Positions 9,283 through 19,900 of a DNA stretch of 54,304 nt are shown in pieces. Position numbers and translations under genes: made by a program. Numbering within the stretch: position 1 is the stretch's first letter; each line of letters opens with the position of its first letter. Under the pieces are notes generated by a model. The model did no database searches, was not told where the DNA came from, and was given only the letters and a program-made list of their open reading frames with translations. Where the stretch lies: contig CAZGSG010000003.1 of the NCBI GenBank assembly GCA_964528095.1, positions 1 through 54,304 on the forward strand, written 5' to 3'. This stretch comes from CAZGSG01 sp964528095. Its GTDB lineage: Bacteria > Bacteroidota > Bacteroidia > Chitinophagales > Chitinophagaceae.

Positions 9283-9792
9283 CTATTTAATTTCTACCGG
9301 TCTTTTACAGGCTGTTGAAAATATATCAACATCAAACTTATCAGTTATATTATCCACCAGTTGAATCTCCATTTTACGGATACCGGCAGCTGGATTGTTC
9401 AGTAGTTTTATATAGATTGTATCCATTGCCTGTTTCGCCTGCGGAAACACCATTGAGTAAGTACCATCTGCAGATGGGATGACATTACCATTTTTATCGA
9501 CAATATTAAAATCCTGCCCGGCAACTGCCGGAGTAGTGATACCTGTAGTTACAACCGCATATTTAGCTATCGCATCATAATCACGAATAAACGTTGAATA
9601 GAACTGCACAGGGAATTTGATCAGCGCCGTTTGTGATTTAAAAACACTTACACCTGTGTTGTTATTAGGAACAAAAACAGCGTAATAATGGTGTTCCAAC
9701 TCCGGCACACCTGCAGGATAACTTCTTTTTTCACAGGAAACAAATGGTACAACACCCAGGAATACAATTAGTATATATTTTATCGGTTTCAT
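9283..9792 (-). CDS. Small SusE-position lipoprotein, DUF4843/Calx-beta-like
   Basis: The 169-residue protein has a lipoprotein signal (MKPIKYILIVFLGVVPFVSC, lipobox VSC) and a single beta-sandwich-like region. The YAVVTTGITTPAVAGQDFNI segment followed by a TIYIKLLNNP strand resembles Calx-beta/DUF4843 proteins that sit after SusD in Bacteroidota loci. It follows SusD1 with 16 bp between them and is the last gene of the SusC1 operon before the terminator at 8995. It is likely a cell-surface accessory or glycan-binding lipoprotein. The family is inferred from short motifs and position. Confidence 0.6.
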   Translation of the reverse strand: MKPIKYILIVFLGVVPFVSCEKRSYPAGVPELEHHYYAVFVPNNNTGVSVFKSQTALIKFPVQFYSTFIRDYDAIAKYAVVTTGITTPAVAGQDFNIVDKNGNVIPSADGTYSMVFPQAKQAMDTIYIKLLNNPAAGIRKMEIQLVDNITDKFDVDIFSTACKRPVEIK

Positions 9793-9808
9793 TTTTTTCT
9801 TTTTTGTG

Positions 9809-11467
9809 TTATTGCCAGTTAGGGTTTTGTATTACATTTCCACGACTTGTTGTCATTTCGTGGATAGGGACCGGGTACAGGTAATCACGGTCTGCACGAA
9901 AAGCTCTTGTACTGGCAGGTTCTACTATCAATATCTGGTTCGAATTCAGGTTTAAGCTATTCGCATTTGTACCAACCCATTCAGCCACGGTATATTTTGC
10001 TCCCAGTATTTCTTTTGGCAATACCGTCTCCGCGGTTTTCCACCGGATCAGGTCATCATACCTGAATCCTTCCAGGGCCAGTTCAATTGTTCTTTCTCTC
10101 CTGATCTCTTCCCGCATACTCAGGTTGTTCGTTGTCACAAATGCGTTGGTTAGTTTTATGGTAAAGCCAGCCCTTGTTCTTAATGCGTTTACTGATAGAT
10201 TCAGATCGGCATCACTGATGCTTCCATTCAATTCATATTTTGCTTCTGCATAGTTCAGCAGTACTTCAGCATAACGGATAAGCATCCTGTCTACGGTAGC
10301 CGCGTTGGTAATAGTCTGATCGATTTTATTAAACCCTTTTTTTGGAGCGTAGGCCGTTCTGGAACCTAATGATGTTTTAGGGATCCATGGTCCCTGGTAT
10401 GCTTCTTCACCTGGCAGGAAAAATGTAAAAAGAAGACGCGGGTCCCTGTTGCTAAAAATAGTACTATAACTTGTTTCCGCATTTTCCGGAACAAATAATG
10501 GTGACTGGCTGGCAGAAGGGCTATTGTCCGTATTAAAAGCAGGCAGACCATCCGTGTACAGATATTGACGGATAAGATTACGGGAAGGTGCGATACGACC
10601 ATTCTCCAGGTCTCTTGAGTTATTATGCCCGATGATCAGGTTAGCATTACTTACACCATATATCTTTACCAATATGTTCTCCGTATTTGTGGCACCTTCA
10701 CCTGCCTGCAAAAACAGGTTGCCATAGTTAGGGAATAATACATGTCCTTCACCCATTACACTTTGCGCGGCGGCAATAGCAAGTTCGAGGTGACGTTGCC
10801 AGTTAGCTCCCGTGTTATGAAATTTACTCCTGGTGCCTTCATATAATCCCACCCTTGATTTCAATGCCCATGCAGTGCTTTTAGTTATTCTTCCAAATTG
10901 CGCAACAGGCAGGTCTGCCCTTCTTGGTAACCATTGAGCTGCAAAGTCCAGATCGGCATAGATCTGATCGATCACTTCTGTTCTTGGCGCTCTTCCCATA
11001 TACAGGTCCGGGTCACTAATGTCCAGTGTTTTTAACAACAGTGGCACATCACCATATTTTTTTAGCAGACTGAAATATGCATAAGCTCTGAAGAAACGCG
11101 CTTCGGCGAAATATCGATTCCTGATCACATCTGAAACCTGTGCCTTTACTCCTTTTGTTAGAATATTATTGGCAGTAAATATTTCATCATACCGGTCATT
11201 CCAGTCACCCGCGCTTGTATTAGGCACTGCCCTGTTGCCATTGCTGATCAGATCCGGCGCTGTATTCATGGCATCATCAGCTCTATTGTCAAGCCAGTTA
11301 CCATCCAGTTCCTGGTAAAGGCGATTTGCCGCGTTGATCAGGTCGTTTTCGGTATTCCAGAAATCAGCGTCAGAAAACTCTGTTTCCGGAAAACGATCAA
11401 TCTTACAACCTGTAAATAGCAGGGTTGAGCTCAGTATGGATATAGTTAGTAGTTTAAATTTTTTCAT
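9809..11467 (-). CDS. SusD/RagB-type outer-membrane lipoprotein (SusD1)
   Basis: The 552-residue protein has a lipobox in LLFTGCKIDRFPE (Cys about 20). Then come the typical SusD elements: an N-terminal SusD-like region (FWNTENDLINAANRLYQELD), TPR-like helices with AEARFFRAYAYFSLLKKYGD, and a C-terminal half with RYAEVLLNYAEAKYEL and EGFRYDDLIRWK. SusD proteins cap the SusC pore on the outer face and help capture oligosaccharides. The start is 12 bp after the ancestral stop of susC1 (11480), the normal close spacing of a susCD pair. The gene is intact even though its susC partner carries a premature stop. Confidence 0.95.
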   Translation of the reverse strand: MKKFKLLTISILSSTLLFTGCKIDRFPETEFSDADFWNTENDLINAANRLYQELDGNWLDNRADDAMNTAPDLISNGNRAVPNTSAGDWNDRYDEIFTANNILTKGVKAQVSDVIRNRYFAEARFFRAYAYFSLLKKYGDVPLLLKTLDISDPDLYMGRAPRTEVIDQIYADLDFAAQWLPRRADLPVAQFGRITKSTAWALKSRVGLYEGTRSKFHNTGANWQRHLELAIAAAQSVMGEGHVLFPNYGNLFLQAGEGATNTENILVKIYGVSNANLIIGHNNSRDLENGRIAPSRNLIRQYLYTDGLPAFNTDNSPSASQSPLFVPENAETSYSTIFSNRDPRLLFTFFLPGEEAYQGPWIPKTSLGSRTAYAPKKGFNKIDQTITNAATVDRMLIRYAEVLLNYAEAKYELNGSISDADLNLSVNALRTRAGFTIKLTNAFVTTNNLSMREEIRRERTIELALEGFRYDDLIRWKTAETVLPKEILGAKYTVAEWVGTNANSLNLNSNQILIVEPASTRAFRADRDYLYPVPIHEMTTSRGNVIQNPNWQ

Positions 11468-11479
11468 GTTGCTTGTTGA

Positions 11480-11623
11480 TTAGAATGAAACATTAAGACC
11501 AAAAGACACCGTGCGATAGAACGGATACGTGGTCGCGCTTACATTATTGCCTACTTCAGGGTCAAATACTTTCAACACTTTGGTTGTCTCCCACAGATCC
11601 TGACCGGAAGCATATAATTTTAT
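11480..11623 (-). pseudogene. In-frame C-terminal tail of SusC1 beyond a premature TAA
   Basis: Directly after the TAA at 11624-11626 the same frame stays open for 47 codons and ends with TAA at 11480-11482. It encodes IKLYASGQDLW, then KVFDPEVG, and ends YRTVSFGLNVSF. These are the usual last strands of SusC proteins, with a terminal Phe as in outer-membrane beta-signals. The whole span 11480-14623 is exactly 1048 codons, so the only lesion is one stop codon and no frameshift. The surrounding bases are very A/T rich. Confidence 0.9.
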
Positions 11624-14623
11624 TTATTTTATATATTTTTTATTCACAGGAATGTTATACCCCAGTTGTACATTCTTCAGGCGCAGGTAACTTCCATTCT
11701 GTGCCCATCTGTCTGAAGGACGATAGTTACTTGCATTGGTCTGGTACATTCTTGGAAAAAATGCATTCGGGTTCTCGGGTGTCCAGCGGTCCATATGAAT
11801 GGTCCATGGCATATCAGCTGTTCCAAGCATTGGTGAAAGTGTTCCTTCATTGATCAGGAATTTGCGTCTTGCAGCTCCCTGCAGAAAGACAGAGAAATCA
11901 AATCCTTTCCAACTTACACCAAGATCAAATCCATATGTATACCGCGCATTCGTAGTACCGAGGTATACAAGATCGCCGGGATTTTCAGGGGTGCCAAGAC
12001 CCGGAGAAATAACTCCGTCACCATTAAGATCCAGGTATTTTACATCACCTGCTGTATAGCCGGCAAAGAAAGGATATTGCACCGTCTGTTTGTATTTGGT
12101 TGCTTCTTCTGCCGACTGGAACAAACCCCCGGTTTTATATCCCCATACCGTATTGATAGGGAATCCTTCCATGTATTGTACTACGCCACCTGTGCCTATT
12201 GAATTAGCTCCATCATATTTTACCAACTTGTTCTGATTATCCGAGATATTAAACCCTACGCGGTAATCCAGTTTACCGATCTTATCTCTCCATTTGATAT
12301 CCAGCTCTGTTCCCCAGCTTTTCAGATCGCCGATATTCACATTTCCCACCCGTATGCCTATGATATTGGGCAGATCAAGCGGAGCCAGCATGTTCTTATT
12401 ACGTTTGATATAATAATCAGCTGTTATCGTTAACCTGTTGCGCAGTAAGCCCAGGTCGAGACCTATATTGGATTGCTCAACCGTTTCCCAGGTCTTTTCT
12501 GAAGAAGCGAGGAATTCCTGGAAAAAATATTGTGTGCGTACGCCGTTCATCACAAGCGCCGGGAGGTCCGTTCTTGCTACACCACTTGACAACAATGGTA
12601 TGTAATCGTAGTAGCCTAATACCGATCCATTACCCAGTTGTCCCCATGAAACACGGAGTTTCAAATTGTTGATAAAAGAAAATCGCTCCATAAAATTCTC
12701 TTCGCTTATTCTCCATGCTGCGGAGAAAGAAGGGAATAACTGCCAGCGATTTTGTGGCGCCAGTCGTGAACTACCATCATAACGATAAGAAGCTTCAAAT
12801 AAATACCTATCCCTGAAACTATAATTGAAGCGACCAAAGGCAGATTGAAGTACCCAGGTCTGAATAAGATCATTATTGATCTTAGTAAGCGGATCAGCAA
12901 AATTAAAACTGAAAAAATCATTATTGATCATGCTCGTAGCCGTGGCTGACATTTCATCTTTCCGATACTCTTCATGCGATGCACCCTGCAACAGGGTGAA
13001 ACTATGTTCTTTGACCTTTAGGTTGTATGTAAGAAAAGCCTGCAGATTATTCTGATACGCCTTGTTCTTTACCATGGACATGCTATTAGGCGTATTGATG
13101 CTGAAACGTACTGTATTTGTGGATCGGCCATACCAGTAAAGCGTCCGGGAATTATTTTCCATATTGTAGAAATTCTGGTTTCTCCAACCAATTACATCAA
13201 GAGTCAGTCCTTTAACCACGTTCTTCACCTGTACGTTCAGCTTACCTGTAAACGTTTCATAATTGCGCGTTTCCAGGCCGGCATTCTTTTCAATGTCCAC
13301 CGCGTTTACCTGCAGATCACCATTGTATTTCTGCCCAGTCACATCACCTTCAGGAACATACAGCGACTGCCGGGTACGGCTTCGGTAAAGCCTGTTGATG
13401 ATCTGATCGGTACCATATGAATTTTCCCTGGTAAATGAACCGATATAACCCGATGTGATTTTTATGCTCAGGTATTTATTCAATTCCGCATTGAGATTGA
13501 ATTTTAGATTGTACCTGGAATTATCATCGGGACCAAAACGTAATACTCCATCCCGTTTGTAATAACTGCCAGATACGAGATAATTTAGTTTTTGATCGCC
13601 TCCACCAACAGAGAGCGCATGATTCTGCATATGGTTGATCTTATCCATGCCTTCCTTCACCCAGTTGTTATTGCCAAAGTACTCCCAACGATCGGCAGTC
13701 GGGTTAGGACGTGCGGAAAAATTAGGGTTCCGCAACCATTCGTTCTGTTCCGCATTAAACTCCCTGGCCCCTGTTGCATTGAACCGTGCTTCGTCTATTA
13801 ATGTCTGTTCATCCCAGGAGTTAAGCCGTTCAGGTTGTCTTGCCGTAATATTGATCCCATAGTTGGAGCTTAGATTTATTCTTGTCTTGCCGGATGATCC
13901 CTGTTTGGTAGTAACAAGAATTACTCCGCCCGCGGCTCTTGCACCATAGATCGCCGAAGCAGACGCATCTTTCAATACTGAAATATTTTCAACATCATTT
14001 GGATCGATCAGGTTGATATCCTGTTCCATTCCATCAACCAATACAAGCACACTTGTCTGGTTGGTAGAAGAAAAACCGCGTATCCGGATACCATACCCTT
14101 CATCACCGGGTTGGCCACTGCCTCTAAAAACGGTAACGCCGGGCAGAACACCTTGCAAGGCACCGGTCACGTTGGCAACAGGCCTGTTCACCAGTTCCTT
14201 ACCACTGACGGTAGCGACTGCACCGCTAAGATTTACTTTACGTTGCGTACCGTAACCAACTACCACTACTTCATCCAGATCTTTTGCATTCGCTCTCAGC
14301 GAAATATTAATCAGCGAGCCGGCACCTACTATCTCATCCCGGCTGGCGAAACCCGAAAATGAAAACGTAAGCACATTCCCTTCATTGGCCATAAGGGAAT
14401 AATACCCTTTGCTGTCTGTTGTGGTTCCGATTGTCGTTCCCTTTATCGTTACGCTCACTCTTTCAAGCGGGGCACCAGCCGAATCGCTGACCATACCTTC
14501 CACTTTTTTAGTTTGAGCAAAAAGCAGGGAACCGGAAAATTGAAGAAGAAGAAAAAGAGAAAATGAGAGAAGCCATTTTCTTTTAGGCAATAGATGTCCA
14601 CTAACGAAAGGTTGAACTTTCAT
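11624..14623 (-). CDS. SusC/RagA-type TonB-dependent transporter (SusC1), truncated by nonsense codon
   Basis: The readable product is 999 residues. It has a signal peptide (ending LLFAQ), a carboxypeptidase-regulatory-like domain (KVEGMVSDSAGAPLERVSV, about residues 38-115), the LDEVVVVGYGTQRK TonB-box region, a plug domain with VLVDGMEQ and SVLKDASASAIYGARAAGG, and most of the beta-barrel. No STN signalling domain is present. SusC proteins import oligosaccharides over the outer membrane with TonB energy. The product stops after VNKKYIK, about 48 residues short of the normal end, and the missing tail is still encoded in frame at 11480-11623. Loss of the last strands would be expected to prevent barrel assembly, so the gene is either freshly inactivated, read through, or hit by a sequence error. 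SusD1 and a lipoprotein follow. Confidence 0.93.
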   Translation of the reverse strand: MKVQPFVSGHLLPKRKWLLSFSLFLLLQFSGSLLFAQTKKVEGMVSDSAGAPLERVSVTIKGTTIGTTTDSKGYYSLMANEGNVLTFSFSGFASRDEIVGAGSLINISLRANAKDLDEVVVVGYGTQRKVNLSGAVATVSGKELVNRPVANVTGALQGVLPGVTVFRGSGQPGDEGYGIRIRGFSSTNQTSVLVLVDGMEQDINLIDPNDVENISVLKDASASAIYGARAAGGVILVTTKQGSSGKTRINLSSNYGINITARQPERLNSWDEQTLIDEARFNATGAREFNAEQNEWLRNPNFSARPNPTADRWEYFGNNNWVKEGMDKINHMQNHALSVGGGDQKLNYLVSGSYYKRDGVLRFGPDDNSRYNLKFNLNAELNKYLSIKITSGYIGSFTRENSYGTDQIINRLYRSRTRQSLYVPEGDVTGQKYNGDLQVNAVDIEKNAGLETRNYETFTGKLNVQVKNVVKGLTLDVIGWRNQNFYNMENNSRTLYWYGRSTNTVRFSINTPNSMSMVKNKAYQNNLQAFLTYNLKVKEHSFTLLQGASHEEYRKDEMSATATSMINNDFFSFNFADPLTKINNDLIQTWVLQSAFGRFNYSFRDRYLFEASYRYDGSSRLAPQNRWQLFPSFSAAWRISEENFMERFSFINNLKLRVSWGQLGNGSVLGYYDYIPLLSSGVARTDLPALVMNGVRTQYFFQEFLASSEKTWETVEQSNIGLDLGLLRNRLTITADYYIKRNKNMLAPLDLPNIIGIRVGNVNIGDLKSWGTELDIKWRDKIGKLDYRVGFNISDNQNKLVKYDGANSIGTGGVVQYMEGFPINTVWGYKTGGLFQSAEEATKYKQTVQYPFFAGYTAGDVKYLDLNGDGVISPGLGTPENPGDLVYLGTTNARYTYGFDLGVSWKGFDFSVFLQGAARRKFLINEGTLSPMLGTADMPWTIHMDRWTPENPNAFFPRMYQTNASNYRPSDRWAQNGSYLRLKNVQLGYNIPVNKKYIK

Positions 14624-14893
14624 AAAGCAATCGTTTTACAATGAGTTTAATCAATAAATAAGCATCGCAAGCATATCCATCTCTGGGGGGAACTTGTTTT
14701 TGATGAATATATTTTCAGAAAACGAAGTAGAAAGGAATGCAGCTTCCCCTACCCAAATTTCACTGGCATTGTATTGCCGGGAAAAGAGTCTTTTAAGATA
14801 AGCAGCAGTCTTTAAACATCGGAATCTGTAGTTCCGCGGTGTTAAATTGTTTAATTTTTATCATCTATAATACAAAAGAGGAAACTTTATTTA

Positions 14894-14925
14894 CGAAATC
14901 GTTTCCGAAAATGCTAAAAACGATT
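14894..14925. promoter_or_regulatory. Two LacI/CRE-like AANCGNTT sites 21 bp apart
   Basis: CGAAATCGTTTCCG (14894-14907) fits the G-x-A-A-x-C-G-x-T-T-x-C core used by LacI-family repressors. AAACGATT (14918-14925) is a second AANCGNTT. The two CG centres are 21 bp apart, two helical turns, so both sites face the same side of the DNA. They lie about 270-300 bp upstream of the susC1 start. A LacI-type regulator encoded elsewhere is an inference. Confidence 0.4.
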
Positions 14926-15111
14926 AATAATTCGCCAATCGATGTATTGATTATATGAAATTCAAACTTCAAAAACACTCCTATTCAAACAGGCCATAGT
15001 TTAAATCGTGCCGGGTTTGAAAAAAGTTAATCATCGTTTGTAATGGATACTATTTTTGAGTCACAATTTTAAATCCTGTGTAAGGAATAGAACGGATAAC
15101 CTTTGTAAACT

Positions 15112-15141
15112 AAAAAAGCACACCACTTTCGTGATGTGCTT
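15112..15141 (-). terminator. Intrinsic terminator after SusD2
   Basis: The stem AAGCACACCA / TGATGTGCTT has one mismatch and a CTTTCG loop. Read on the minus strand it is followed by a run of T (six A on the + strand, 15112-15117). It lies about 80 bp after the SusD2 stop and separates the SusC2-SusD2 operon from susC1. Confidence 0.75.
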
Positions 15142-15223
15142 GCCTTAAGAACTGCTTGCGAGAGATCCTTAAAATATTTTATCGTTGCAGATCAGTTTAT
15201 CTGTCCCATAACAACTTTTTTTA

Positions 15224-16957
15224 TCAATTCCAGCCAGGGAAATACATACTGTTGTTATAGGGCGTTCCTGTTACAGTTGCATCTAACTGCGCTTGTGGAA
15301 TCGGGCGGATAATATGTTTAGCCTGGATATTGGGAGCTGCTTCAGGATTATACAATTTTACTCTTTCGATCAGCTTTCCAGTTCTCACCAGGTCCAGCCA
15401 TCTTACCAGTTCGCCGCATAATTCACGGGTACGTTCATCAAGTATAAAATCAATCGACAGATCTGCTGCGGTAATGCGCATGGCTACGGCATTACCGGAA
15501 GGATAAGCAGCCCTTTCACGAATGGCGTTTATATAATCCACCGCTTCTACGGGCCTTGAAGTTCTGAATGCCGCCTCTGCCGCTATCAGGTAAGTTTCAG
15601 CAAGACGAAATGCGATTACCGGTCTGTTGGAAGGAAAGTTAAGATCGGCACGTTTGGAATCATTGTACTTAAGCATATAGGGAGATAACGCGCTGCTATA
15701 ATTGCGGGGAGGTATCAGCAGGTATCTCCTGGCAGCTATCTGTGCATTGGTAAAGTCAACACCGGGCATGTATATGGCAGTATCACCGAATCCAAATTTT
15801 AATTGACCGGACACTGCACCAGCCGGTGCTCCCGGAGGCAATGGACTTGGCCACTTAGGATAAGTGCTTGGTGTAGCGGGATCATTGGCATACCACACTG
15901 TTTGAAAAGTCTTATTATACCGGGTATCATTTGTTTTGTCGGCAAAAGCCACATTGGTTAGCCAAAGCGTGGGCGTACAACGTATGTATGGACGGCCATA
16001 TAATGTACTGCGGATCATGCCAGGCTGCTTTTCGTACTGTGGCACCCACATATGATTTAATACATTGTCTGCACTGAAATTACTTACCCCGCTATTATTA
16101 GGACCATTGAACGCGAGATTGGTCGTATGTTGCGAAGTCCATATCACTTCCGTATTGCGCTCATTTCCCTCTTCGTACACTTTTCCAAAATCCTGTAATA
16201 ACGCGAGTCCATATGTTGTCCTGTTGTCGATAACACTTTTAGCAGTAGTATATGCATTTTCATAATCAGTAGCTTCTTTGGCCGAAGATCCGGCCCTTGT
16301 CAGGTATACTTTGGCGAGTACATGCATGGCTGCTGCCTTATTTGCCTTACCTGGCAGTACATCCCTGACAGAACCGCCCGGAAGATCTGCAATAGCATCC
16401 TTCAGGTCCTGCACAATAAAGCTATATACATCTTTGATCGGGTCTCTTTTAGCGGAGGTGGTCGGTTGTGACTGGAAGTTTTTATTCAGAGTAACATCTC
16501 CGAAAAACTGCACCAGAATAAAATAATAGTTAGCCCGCAGGAATTTTGCTTCGGCTACCATTCTTTTTTTGGTGGCATCGGGAAGGTTTACGTTTGCCGC
16601 ATTATCCACAATACCGCTACAGGTGTTGATGAATGTATATGCATTCCTCCAGTTGGCATTGATCACACCGGTTGATGGTGTATAACCGCTGCTGTATACA
16701 TTAATATCGCTGTTACCATCAATACCTCTTTTAAATTCATCGGTGCCTATAACTGTGATAGTAAAATAATCCTGGTTTCCCCAGAATAGACGGGTACCCG
16801 CATATGCCGCATCAAGCCCTTGCTGAAAGCCCTGCGTGGTACTAAAAAATTCCGGTGTTAAAATAGAACGCGGCTCTTCTATTAATTTTTTTCCGCAGCT
16901 TACGATTAAGATCGTTAGCACAACGCTGCTGTATAAATACCTGTATATTGTTTTCAT
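15224..16957 (-). CDS. SusD/RagB-type outer-membrane lipoprotein (SusD2)
   Basis: The 577-residue lipoprotein has the lipobox in TILIVSCGKKLIEEP. SusD hallmarks are the FFSTTQGFQQGLDAAYAGT N-terminal region, VAEAKFLRANYYFILVQFFG in the TPR-like part, and the C-terminal stretches RLAETYLIAAEAAF and ELCGELVRWLDLVRTGKL. It would bind oligosaccharides on the cell surface over the SusC2 pore. It lies 17 bp after susC2 and is the last gene of a two-gene unit, with a terminator about 80 bp downstream. No enzyme is joined to this pair, so it probably serves enzymes of the neighbouring operons. Confidence 0.95.
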   Translation of the reverse strand: MKTIYRYLYSSVVLTILIVSCGKKLIEEPRSILTPEFFSTTQGFQQGLDAAYAGTRLFWGNQDYFTITVIGTDEFKRGIDGNSDINVYSSGYTPSTGVINANWRNAYTFINTCSGIVDNAANVNLPDATKKRMVAEAKFLRANYYFILVQFFGDVTLNKNFQSQPTTSAKRDPIKDVYSFIVQDLKDAIADLPGGSVRDVLPGKANKAAAMHVLAKVYLTRAGSSAKEATDYENAYTTAKSVIDNRTTYGLALLQDFGKVYEEGNERNTEVIWTSQHTTNLAFNGPNNSGVSNFSADNVLNHMWVPQYEKQPGMIRSTLYGRPYIRCTPTLWLTNVAFADKTNDTRYNKTFQTVWYANDPATPSTYPKWPSPLPPGAPAGAVSGQLKFGFGDTAIYMPGVDFTNAQIAARRYLLIPPRNYSSALSPYMLKYNDSKRADLNFPSNRPVIAFRLAETYLIAAEAAFRTSRPVEAVDYINAIRERAAYPSGNAVAMRITAADLSIDFILDERTRELCGELVRWLDLVRTGKLIERVKLYNPEAAPNIQAKHIIRPIPQAQLDATVTGTPYNNSMYFPGWN

Positions 16958-16974
16958 GATCGTTATTTTGAATT

Positions 16975-19900
16975 TTATAAGGAGATATTGATACCAAATA
17001 TCAAAGACCAGTTGGGTGGTGTATCCAGGTTAAGCGTAGCAACAGATGGTGTACTTGCGCTGCCTCCGGCCTCGGGATCCAGTCCGCCATATTTATTTAC
17101 AAATGGCGAGAAGAGAACAAACGGGTCTTCTACTGTAGCATATACGCGCACAGACCTGGCTCCCAGTCTTTTCATAGACGCAGGCGGCAGATTATACCCC
17201 AGGCTGATGGTCCTGATCTTTACAAAGGACCCGTCAAAATAACCTAACAGGGAGTTATTGGGCGTATTTGTATTATTCGCATTTGGCTTGGGATAATTGT
17301 TCTCTCCATTCAGTGGTGTCCAGTAAGGCGTCTTGATATTATTATAAGTAGCCTGGAAGGTATTGGCAAAACCACCGCCATGTAATCCGCTCCTCATCAT
17401 CTGGCCCCATCTTGCAAAAGCGACCACCGTAAGATCAAAACCTCTAAAACCAAACCGGTTGGTAATACCACCTTCCCATTTTGGCTGGCTTGATCCCAGT
17501 ATTACCCGGTCATAAGTATCATCGATCTTCCCATCGGGTTTTCCTTCCGGGCCACTGATATCGGCTCTTTTTATATTTCCTATTACCGATCCCACTCCAT
17601 TGATCGTCTGACCCAGGCTTATCGCCAGTGCGGTATCCGCTGCTGTATTTTGCCAGATGCCTATCTTCCTGTAATCATAAAATACACCGATCGGAGATCC
17701 GACAAACCAGTTATTGCCCACATCTTTTGTAACACCATTTGCCAGCGCAGTGATCTTACCACGATTCACAAAAAAGTTCAGGTCAGAAGTCCAACTGAAA
17801 TCTTTCCGGCTTTTACCCTGTATGTTCACAGAGGCAAGATGCAGCTCAAATCCCTGGTTACTGGTTTTACCAATATTGGTAACAATCGCATTGGGTACAC
17901 CGGAAGTAGAAGGCAGGTTTTGCGGAAGCAATAATGATTCTGTCATTTGTTTATATCCTTCCATTGAACCCGTGATCCTGTTATTAACAAGACCAAAGTC
18001 CATTCCCACATTCACCGTCGATGTGTATTCCCAGGAGAGTTTTGCGTTCGGCACATTACTCAGGTAAACACCGGTAGTGGTCACATCTCCATAATTGTAC
18101 ACGAGGGAAGATAAAGCACCCAATGTCTGGTAAGCGCTGATGGCTGTATTCCCTACCCGTCCATAACTTGCTCTTAACCGCAGGTTGGTAACAGGCGTTA
18201 TATTTCGCATAAAAGATTCCTTTGAAATATTCCAGGCTACTGCCGCCGAAGGGAATGTATTGTATTGATTGCCCGGCGCAAGTCTTGAAGAGCCATCTAT
18301 CCGCATTGTAAGCGTTAGCAGGTAACGGTCGTCGAAGCTATAGTTCACACGTCCCATATAAGAAAGGATATCCCATTTTTCATAATCACCATCACCCACA
18401 AGATTTGCACCGTAAGTCGGGTTAAAATATTGCAGGGCATCCGAGGCTATATTATTATTCCGGAATGTATTGCTTTGGGAATTCTGTTCCTGCAAACTGA
18501 ACAGGCCTGTAAACAATACCTTGTGTTTTTGTGCAAAAACCTTATCATAGGTCAGGATATTTTCCAATGTATAATTGGTCCTGAAATTAGTCCTGTTTTG
18601 AGAAGTAGATGGGCCCCCTAAATTATTCGTGGTCTTACTTGCATAGAATTCACCGTATATATCACTGCGGATCTCCACCCCGGCATTGAACCTGTATTTT
18701 AATCCGTCGAGTATATTCACATCCGCGTAAGCAGTAGTAAATGTGCCAAAGCGTTTTCTTTTTTGTACTGATGCTCCATCAACCGTGAAATTCGCCAATG
18801 GGTTCCATACCTGGCTCGCGCTACCCGGAACAAAATCATTCAATAAGCTACCATCGGGGTTATATGGAGATACCAGCGGGCTTGCACGTGGCGCCTGGCC
18901 AAGCGGGTTGGCGCCTTCGCCGTCTGTAATGGTTAATGTATTTAATGTACTGATACCAATTTTAAAGCGTCTACCCAGCAACTGGTCGACGCTCGCTTTT
19001 AATGAATATCTTTCAAAACCCTGACCATAATAAACACCCGTTTCTTTATAATACCCGCCAGACAAAGCATATTGCGTTGTCTCTGTTCCACCCGTCAGGC
19101 CTAACTGGTGGTTGGTAATGATCCCCGATTTATAGATCAGGTCCTGCCAGTCAGTACTACGACCGGTATTAATACTTTCCAATTCCTGGGGTGTAAAATT
19201 TTCTGATAATATCCTGGGATCATCGATGCCCGTATAGGTCCGGTTGTTGCCGGTGAAACGTCCATTATAAAGCGCCCATTTTTTAAACTCTGCAAACTCC
19301 GCGGTGTTCATCACCGGATACTCGCCTACCGGTCTTACAAGACCTGCATAACCACCATAGGTGATAACCGGCTTACCAGACCTGCCGCGTTTGGTACTTA
19401 CCAGTATTACTCCATTAGCACCTCTTGAACCATAGATCGCTGTGGCTGATGCGTCTTTCAATACTTCAACAGAAGATACATCATCCTGGTTCAGGTCATT
19501 GATACTTCCATTAAAAGGAATACCGTCTACCACTATCAATGGATCATTACCGGCGCGTACCGATCTTGAACCTCTTATTAAGATAGAAGGTGTTGCCCCT
19601 GGCTTGCTATTACCTCCGTTTTTCTGAATGTCGATACCCGCGCCCTGTCCCTGCAATGCCTGGGAGAGATTAGCCGCAGGGATATCCTTTATGGATTGCT
19701 CACTGATAGATACGATCGCACCGGTGACATCTGATTTTTTTCTTGTTCCATATCCCACCACTATTACCTGTTCCATTTCGTTCTTATTCACAAGCAACTG
19801 TACTGACAAATTCAGTTCATCTGTTGTGCCGATCTTCACCTCCTTGTTAATAAATCCCACATAGGAGAAACTGATCGTACTATTAGCAGGCACATCCACC

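Larger units (their letters stand above)
14624..15223. other. 600-bp intergenic region upstream of susC1
   Basis: No coding sequence is visible. Reading on the minus strand, the terminator of the SusC2-SusD2 operon comes first (15112-15141), then an A/T-rich stretch with the paired operator-like sites at 14894-14925, then the leader of susC1. No clean TAnnTTTG box was found on the minus strand, so the susC1 promoter is not placed. Confidence 0.6.

Noticed and set aside
11624..11640. Frameshift as the cause of susC1 truncation
   Set aside because: The frame before and after the stop is the same and the span is a whole number of codons; a single stop codon explains it.
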